Of a stretch of 64,000 nt of DNA, positions 59,250-64,000 are shown piece by piece. The stretch's first letter is position 1; each line of letters begins with the position of its first letter. A program made the position numbers and the translations under genes. The notes below the pieces were generated by a model. The model had not been told where the DNA came from. It was given only the letters and a program-made list of their open reading frames with translations, and searched no databases. This DNA comes from Thiodiazotropha sp050291245 (GTDB lineage Bacteria; Pseudomonadota; Gammaproteobacteria; Chromatiales; Chromatiaceae). The stretch spans positions 62,001-126,000 of the forward strand of contig JBNKJP010000067.1 of the NCBI GenBank assembly GCA_050291245.1. The letters run 5' to 3'.

Positions 59250-61034
59250 ATGAACAAACCCAAGACCGACTATATTGGCCTGTCCGTGGCCGACACCCTT
59301 CCCAGGGTTTTTCAGGAACGGGTCAGACGTACCCCCGACAAGACCGCCTATGTCCAATACGATGACGGATCCGATTGCTGGGTTGAAACCAGCTGGCGGG
59401 AGATGCATCAACGGGTCGCCCGGTGGCAAACCGCTTTACAGCAGGAACAGCTCAAACCCGGTGACCGTGTCGCGATCCTGGTGAAGAACAGCCGTGAATG
59501 GGTGACCTTCGATATCGCGGCCATGGGACTCGGCCTGGTGGTCGTACCCCTGTACACCAATGATCGGGCCGAGAACATCGGCTACATCCTGCAGGATGCC
59601 GGCATACGGCTACTGCTGATCGACACTGCCGAACAGTGGCAGAATCTGCAGCAGATCCGCAACCAGCTCGCGGGGTTGAACCGTATTGTAACCATGGAAT
59701 CCGTCAACCCACGGGGACTCCAGCCCCGTCTGATCCACATCGACGCCTGGCTGCCCGAATCCTATCCCGGGGAGATGCGGATTCAGGAAGTACCGAGTGA
59801 TAGCCTGGCCACCATCGTCTATACATCGGGAACCACCGGCCGTTCCAAAGGGGTTATGCTCAGTCACCAAAACATTCTCTGGGACATAGAGAGTGGTCTC
59901 AAGATCATCGACATCTACACCACCGACCATTTTCTCTCCTTCCTGCCCCTCTCCCATACCCTGGAACGCACGGTCGGCTACTACCTCGCCATGGTCTCCG
60001 GCGCGGTCACCAGCTACGCCCGTTCGATCCCGAAACTGGCCGAGGACCTGCAGATCGTCAAACCCACCATCCTGGTTTCGGTACCGCGTATCTTTGAGCG
60101 CGTCTACACCAAAATCCAGGAAAAACTCGCCGCCGATTCAGCCGTTGCCCGGGGATTGTTCAATCAGGCGGTGGAAATCGGCTGGGCCCATTTCGAACGC
60201 AAGCAGGGCCGGGGACACTGGACCGCCTCCCAGCTCTTATGGCCCCTTCTGGACCGGCTGGTGGGGAGTAAAATCCGCGAAAAACTGGGTGGCCGTCTGC
60301 GTATCGCCGTTTCCGGAGGCGCGCCGATCACTACCGAGATCGCCCAGACCTTTATCGGTCTGGGGGTGCCGATCCTGCAGGGCTACGGCCTCACCGAAAC
60401 CAGCCCGATCATCACCGCCAACACCCATGAAAACAACATACCCTCGAGTGTCGGCATCCCGTTTCCGGGGATCGAGATCAAAATCGGCGACCAGGATGAA
60501 CTGCTGTGCCGCTCACCCAGTGTCATGATGGGCTACTGGAACAACCGGGAGGCCACCGCTCAGGTCATCGATCAGGAGGGCTGGTTTCACACGGGGGACA
60601 AGGTCAAGATCCAGCAGGGCCACGTTTTTATCACCGGGCGGCTCAAGGACATCATTGTGCTCGCCAACGGTGAGAAGGTCCCCCCCGCCGACATGGAAAT
60701 GTGCATCACCATGGATGGCCTGTTCGAGTATGCCCTGGTGGTTGGTGAAGGCAAACCCTACCTCAGTGCCCTGATCCGCCTCAACGTCGAGCACGAGGAC
60801 GCGAAATTATTCAATACAGCACACCTGGACGAGACCCAGGAACAGGCGCTTCTGACACGCATCAACGCGCAACTGGACAACTTCCCCGGTTACGCCAAAA
60901 TCGTCCGCATCAGTCTGGCTTCAGAACCCTGGAGCGTTGAGAATGGCCAAATCACCCCGACCCTGAAGTTACGCCGCAACCGAATCCTCGACCAGTATCA
61001 ACAAAACCTGATCGAACTCTACCAGGGCCATTGA
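59250..61034 (+). CDS. Long-chain acyl-CoA ligase / AMP-binding enzyme
   Basis: A 594-residue ANL-family enzyme. The AMP-binding core YTSGTTGRSKGVMLSH is at about 191-206, followed by LPLSHTLER, LQGYGLTETSP near 377-387, and the A8 hinge TGDKVKIQQGHVFITGRLKD in parts near 449-468. It activates a fatty acid with ATP and CoA; the length and lack of extra domains fit the FadD15/FAA type. The Lys of the C-terminal domain should be in ENGQITPTLKLRR. It stands alone on the plus strand, so its pathway role (lipid recycling or degradation) is not shown. Confidence 0.9.
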   Translation: MNKPKTDYIGLSVADTLPRVFQERVRRTPDKTAYVQYDDGSDCWVETSWREMHQRVARWQTALQQEQLKPGDRVAILVKNSREWVTFDIAAMGLGLVVVPLYTNDRAENIGYILQDAGIRLLLIDTAEQWQNLQQIRNQLAGLNRIVTMESVNPRGLQPRLIHIDAWLPESYPGEMRIQEVPSDSLATIVYTSGTTGRSKGVMLSHQNILWDIESGLKIIDIYTTDHFLSFLPLSHTLERTVGYYLAMVSGAVTSYARSIPKLAEDLQIVKPTILVSVPRIFERVYTKIQEKLAADSAVARGLFNQAVEIGWAHFERKQGRGHWTASQLLWPLLDRLVGSKIREKLGGRLRIAVSGGAPITTEIAQTFIGLGVPILQGYGLTETSPIITANTHENNIPSSVGIPFPGIEIKIGDQDELLCRSPSVMMGYWNNREATAQVIDQEGWFHTGDKVKIQQGHVFITGRLKDIIVLANGEKVPPADMEMCITMDGLFEYALVVGEGKPYLSALIRLNVEHEDAKLFNTAHLDETQEQALLTRINAQLDNFPGYAKIVRISLASEPWSVENGQITPTLKLRRNRILDQYQQNLIELYQGH

Positions 61035-61094
61035 CCGATCTTATGACCGGTGTGGCACACTCTTCACATGGGATGGCGAAAGCAGGATAAGAAT

Positions 61095-61934
61095 CTATTG
61101 AGGTACCCCTGGAAAACAGCGCAGAAAGTTATCCCGGGTCTGGGCTACCACATCGTTCAGTGTCATACCCTTGATCTCTGCCACGCACTGCGCCACCTGC
61201 CGGACATACATCGGCTGGTTGGGTTTGCCACGAAAAGGCACCGGCGCCAGATAGGGCGAGTCGGTTTCGATCAGCATCCGGTTCATGGGAACCTGTTGGA
61301 CGACTTCACGCAGCTGTTGCGCGTTTTTGAAGGTAATGATGCCTGAGAAAGAGATGAAAAACCCCAAACCCAGGGCAGCCTGGGCCATGGACACATCCTC
61401 GGTAAAGCAGTGCATCACGCCCCCCGCATCCGCGGCGCCCTCCTCCTGCATGATCTGGATGGTATCCTCTCGCGCCTGCCGGGTATGAATGATCAAGGGC
61501 ATAGCGGCCTGTTTGGCGGCGCGGATATGTTGACGGAAACGATGACGCTGCCAGCCCAGATCGCCGGTTCCGTGAAAATAGTCCAACCCGGTCTCACCGA
61601 TGGCCACCACCTTGGGGTTACGGGCCAGGGTGACCAGTTCCTCGACACTGGGGCCGTGTCGCTCGCGGTCATTGGGATGGACACCCACGGATGCGGAAAT
61701 ATTGGGATAATCAGCGATCAAGGCCATCATCTCGGGCCAGGACTCCAGATCGATCGAGACGCACAGCATACGCTCGACACCGCGGGCCTGAGTCGTTTCG
61801 ACAAAAGCACCAAAATCCTCATGATAGTTGCCGAGATCGACGCGATCGAGATGGCAGTGGGAATCCACCAATCCTGTGACAACGTCATTCGGGTCCGAAT
61901 CCCGGGATTGTGAAATTTGAATCTGCTCTGACAT
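61095..61934 (-). CDS. TatD-family metal-dependent hydrolase
   Basis: A 279-residue TIM-barrel deoxyribonuclease-like enzyme. Metal ligands: DSHCHLD near 24-30, GETGLDYFHG near 116-125, HTRQA near 155 and HCFTED near 175, with ETDSPYLAP near 228. It is a 3'-5' nuclease in E. coli. The extended N-terminus of about 22 residues is slightly longer than in the family. Gene order tmk-holB-pilZ-tatD is the usual one in gammaproteobacteria, which supports a YcfH-type identity. Confidence 0.93.
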   Translation of the reverse strand: MSEQIQISQSRDSDPNDVVTGLVDSHCHLDRVDLGNYHEDFGAFVETTQARGVERMLCVSIDLESWPEMMALIADYPNISASVGVHPNDRERHGPSVEELVTLARNPKVVAIGETGLDYFHGTGDLGWQRHRFRQHIRAAKQAAMPLIIHTRQAREDTIQIMQEEGAADAGGVMHCFTEDVSMAQAALGLGFFISFSGIITFKNAQQLREVVQQVPMNRMLIETDSPYLAPVPFRGKPNQPMYVRQVAQCVAEIKGMTLNDVVAQTRDNFLRCFPGVPQ

Positions 61935-61989
61935 GGGTACTGCCCCCCCGGATCATCTGTCGGGGAGAACCGGGTTCGCGAATAAGGGG

Positions 61990-62337
61990 TTACATGGTGT
62001 GGGTAGGACGATCGGATTTCAGCGCACCGGCCAGATAGGTCTCGATCTTGTTGCGCGCCGCACCACCATCCTGATCACTGAACTGTACACCGATTCCGGC
62101 AGCCCGGTTACCTTCGGCGCCGACCGGTGTGATCCAGATAATTTTCCCCGCCACGGGCAGACGTTCGGTCTCATCCATCAGGGTGAGCAACATAAACACC
62201 TCATCTCCCAGGCGATACTGCTTGGTGGTCGGAATAAACAATCCGCCGAATTTCACGAACTGCATGTATGCTGCATACAGCGCATTTTTGTCTTTAATCG
62301 TAAGTGACAATATGCCTTGTTTGGGTCCGCCAGCCAT
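61990..62337 (-). CDS. pilZ: PilZ-domain protein
   Basis: A 115-residue single-domain PilZ protein. Segments GILSLTIKDKNALYAAYMQFVKFGGLFIPT (in short: GILSL and FVKFGGLFIPT), and GKIIWITPVGAEGNRAAGIGVQF give the PilZ beta barrel. The RxxxR and DxSxxG c-di-GMP residues are not present as expected for type IV pilus PilZ, which binds PilB and FimX rather than c-di-GMP. It lies between holB and tatD, the standard position. The family is needed for type IV pilus assembly. Confidence 0.93.
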   Translation of the reverse strand: MAGGPKQGILSLTIKDKNALYAAYMQFVKFGGLFIPTTKQYRLGDEVFMLLTLMDETERLPVAGKIIWITPVGAEGNRAAGIGVQFSDQDGGAARNKIETYLAGALKSDRPTHTM

Positions 62338-62352
62338 GAGTTACCTGAATCG

Positions 62353-63357
62353 TTATCGGGCAGTCTGCGCACAGCTCTGCCATTCAATGAGTAATCGTTC
62401 CAATGTGAGTTGCAGGTTGATGTTGCGATCGATCAGGCCGCTGGCCTGGTAAAGCGACTGCAGATAACCCTGCAATGCCCTTGAGTTTAACTTGTCGGCG
62501 GTCTTCTGCAAAGCTTGAGCCCGGTCCGGATTGAACAGCTGATACGGTGACTCAACGGTTTTCAGGTATTGCAGATCAATTACCCAACCCAGTAACCACT
62601 CCAAGGTCAGAGCCGGGGCCAGACTAACCCATTGAGCGGCCAGCTTCACCGGGTCCTGATGCCCCTCGCCCAGGGAAAGAAATCCACTCAGCATCGTCTC
62701 CCTCAGCTTCAATAGCTCCGGGTCGTCCAGACTCAGGGCCTTCAACGGCGCGCCATTGGCCAAGGCCAGCAACAACTCCGGAGAAGCATGGTTGATTCTT
62801 CCCTCCAGCCAGGCTAAAGCCTCATCCCGGCCCGGCGGCTGAAACAGCACCCCCTGGCAGCGGCTGCGGATGGTGGGTAGCAAGCGGGCCGGTTGATCGG
62901 TGAGCAACAGGATGATCGTTCCCGAAGTCGGCTCTTCCAGGGTTTTGAGGAGGCTGTTGGACGCCGCGTGGTTCATCCGATGAGCCGGTTCGATGGCGAT
63001 CACCTTGTATTTCCCGGAATGAGCAGTTAACGCGGCACCCTCTGTAAATTCCCGGATGGTCTCGATCTTGATTTCGCCGCTTTTGCTCGCTTCGTCCGGC
63101 CGAATCCATTGAAAATCCGGATGATTCGCACCCATGCTCAATTGACACGGACGACAGTGACCGCAGGCCAGTCCCAAGTCATCGGGATCGTCACACAGGC
63201 AGGACTGGGCAAAGGCCCGGGCAAAATGCCCTTTACCCAGCCCCGCGGCACCGCTCAGCAGCAAGGCGTGAGGCAACCGCTGCTGTGTGAATGCCTGCCA
63301 CAGCTGCCGCCAGGGCCCCTGTTGCCAGGGTAACGGATGGTAAGTTCCCTCACCCAT
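62353..63357 (-). CDS. holB: DNA polymerase III subunit delta' (HolB)
   Basis: A 334-residue clamp-loader subunit. The N-terminal AAA domain has GAAGLGKGHFARAF near 35-48, the zinc-binding Cys set CLCDDPDD and CGHCRPC near 54-72, and the arginine/sensor region LLKTLEEPTSGTIILLLTD (in parts) near 133-151. It loads the sliding clamp. The start overlaps tmk by 8 bp. Length and order agree with gammaproteobacterial HolB. Confidence 0.95.
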   Translation of the reverse strand: MGEGTYHPLPWQQGPWRQLWQAFTQQRLPHALLLSGAAGLGKGHFARAFAQSCLCDDPDDLGLACGHCRPCQLSMGANHPDFQWIRPDEASKSGEIKIETIREFTEGAALTAHSGKYKVIAIEPAHRMNHAASNSLLKTLEEPTSGTIILLLTDQPARLLPTIRSRCQGVLFQPPGRDEALAWLEGRINHASPELLLALANGAPLKALSLDDPELLKLRETMLSGFLSLGEGHQDPVKLAAQWVSLAPALTLEWLLGWVIDLQYLKTVESPYQLFNPDRAQALQKTADKLNSRALQGYLQSLYQASGLIDRNINLQLTLERLLIEWQSCAQTAR

Positions 63358-64000
63358 CGGCTTCTCCCAGAAACCGGCTCAACACGGCGTCGATCTGGTG
63401 CTGAACCTCGACCAGGGGTACACCGGCGTCGATGATCTTGACGCGATCCGGATCCCCCTGCGCGATCTCCAGATAACCCTGTCGCACCTTCTCGAAAAAG
63501 CTTTGCGCCTCCCGCTCGAACCGGTCGGGTGCGGAGCGTTTTCCCGCCCTTTCCAATCCCACCTCCACCGGCAGGTCCAGCAACAGGGTCAGGTCGGGAC
63601 GCAGTGCACCCTGAACGAAGGTCTCCAGGGCCGCGATCCTTTCCCGGGGCAGGCCGCGACCGGCCCCCTGATAGGCATAGCTGGCATCAGTGAAACGATC
63701 ACACAGTACCCACTGCCCCTGATCGAGGGCCGGTAATATCTTGGCCTGCAGATGTTCCGCCCGTGCCGCGAACATCAACAGCAGTTCGCAATCGCTGCTC
63801 ATTCCGGTGTGCTGATGCCCCAGTAACAGCTCACGTATCGACTCGCCCAGCTCCGTGCCCCCCGGTTCCCGTGTGAACACCACGGATTTACCCGCCTTTT
63901 CCAGGATATCGCGGATGTAGGACAGGTTACTGCTCTTGCCGGCTCCTTCACCGCCTTCGACGGTGATAAATCGCCCTCTTTGGAATGGACCCTGCTTTGC
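63350..64000 (-). CDS. tmk: Thymidylate kinase (Tmk), start outside the window
   Basis: At least 216 residues of the frame are visible; it is open to the window edge. The P-loop VEGGEGAGKS, then FTREPGGTEL (about 40 residues later), DRFTDASYAYQGAGRGLP and LLLDLPVEVGLER are the family motifs. It makes dTDP from dTMP. The first few residues lie beyond base 64000, because the visible part starts AKQGPFQRGRFIT without a start codon. It overlaps holB by 8 bp. Confidence 0.95.
   Translation of the reverse strand, partial: AKQGPFQRGRFITVEGGEGAGKSSNLSYIRDILEKAGKSVVFTREPGGTELGESIRELLLGHQHTGMSSDCELLLMFAARAEHLQAKILPALDQGQWVLCDRFTDASYAYQGAGRGLPRERIAALETFVQGALRPDLTLLLDLPVEVGLERAGKRSAPDRFEREAQSFFEKVRQGYLEIAQGDPDRVKIIDAGVPLVEVQHQIDAVLSRFLGEADG

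Noticed and set aside
1..64000. tRNA or rRNA genes
   Set aside because: All gaps were read for cloverleaf or conserved rRNA segments and none was recognised; a covariance-model scan would be decisive.

Overview
The window is a 64 kb piece of a gammaproteobacterial chromosome with moderately high GC. Three things point there: the gene order rpoE-rseA-rseB-rseC-degQ followed by lepA-lepB-rnc-era-recO-pdxJ, the order tmk-holB-pilZ-tatD, and an Isp-type [NiFe] hydrogenase laid out hynS-isp1-isp2-hynL as in purple sulfur bacteria such as Thiocapsa. A sphaeroides-heme-protein (SHP) cytochrome cluster and a type VI secretion system (T6SS) are also present. A sulfur-oxidising or phototrophic relative of the Chromatiales is my inference. 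No 16S gene, tRNA, CRISPR array, phage or transposase gene was seen.

Layout. 1-8189 (+): end of a T6SS cluster (tssK end, tssL, tssM, tagF, a PP2C phosphatase and a LysM/TPR lipoprotein). 8288-10929 (-): a two-gene polysaccharide O-acetylation cassette (algI plus an AlgJ/AlgX-like gene). 11351-12870: a TauE-type exporter and a fumarylacetoacetase-family hydrolase. 12882-16771 (-): a transmembrane Ser/Thr kinase, a lipoprotein polysaccharide deacetylase and a TPR lipoprotein, which together with the T6SS phosphatase and lipoprotein may form one envelope-linked phospho-signalling module. 17068-25292: an unrecognised protein, tpx, corA, a Lys/Ala-rich membrane protein, methylthioinosine phosphorylase, a 2-Cys peroxiredoxin, hemerythrin, hpt and nagZ. 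25601-33445: an orphan FliL with a candidate sigma-28 promoter, a peptide-binding protein and two permeases with an L,D-transpeptidase gene inserted between them, CYTH, rlmD, cysM and a spermidine-synthase-like protein. 33763-46929: core housekeeping and envelope-stress genes, nadB and ygfX. 47080-50970 (-): cytochrome b561, SHP and dihaem cytochrome c, followed by PepSY and a two-component system. 51327-57852: hydrogenase operon and maturation genes. 58172-64000: a permuted NlpC/P60 hydrolase, acyl-CoA ligase, tatD, pilZ, holB and the start-truncated tmk.

Intergenic DNA carries several dispersed palindromic repeats. One family is centred on CCCACGCAGAGCGTGGG and occurs singly and in inverted pairs. 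A second is centred on CCCGGCATACGCCGGG; one copy lies in an 86-bp MITE-like unit between isp2 and hynL. A third, 50 bp long, supplies the stop codon of two unrelated genes. Several perfect inverted repeats sit in promoter or leader positions (hynS, nadB, hemerythrin, tauE) and are candidate operators.
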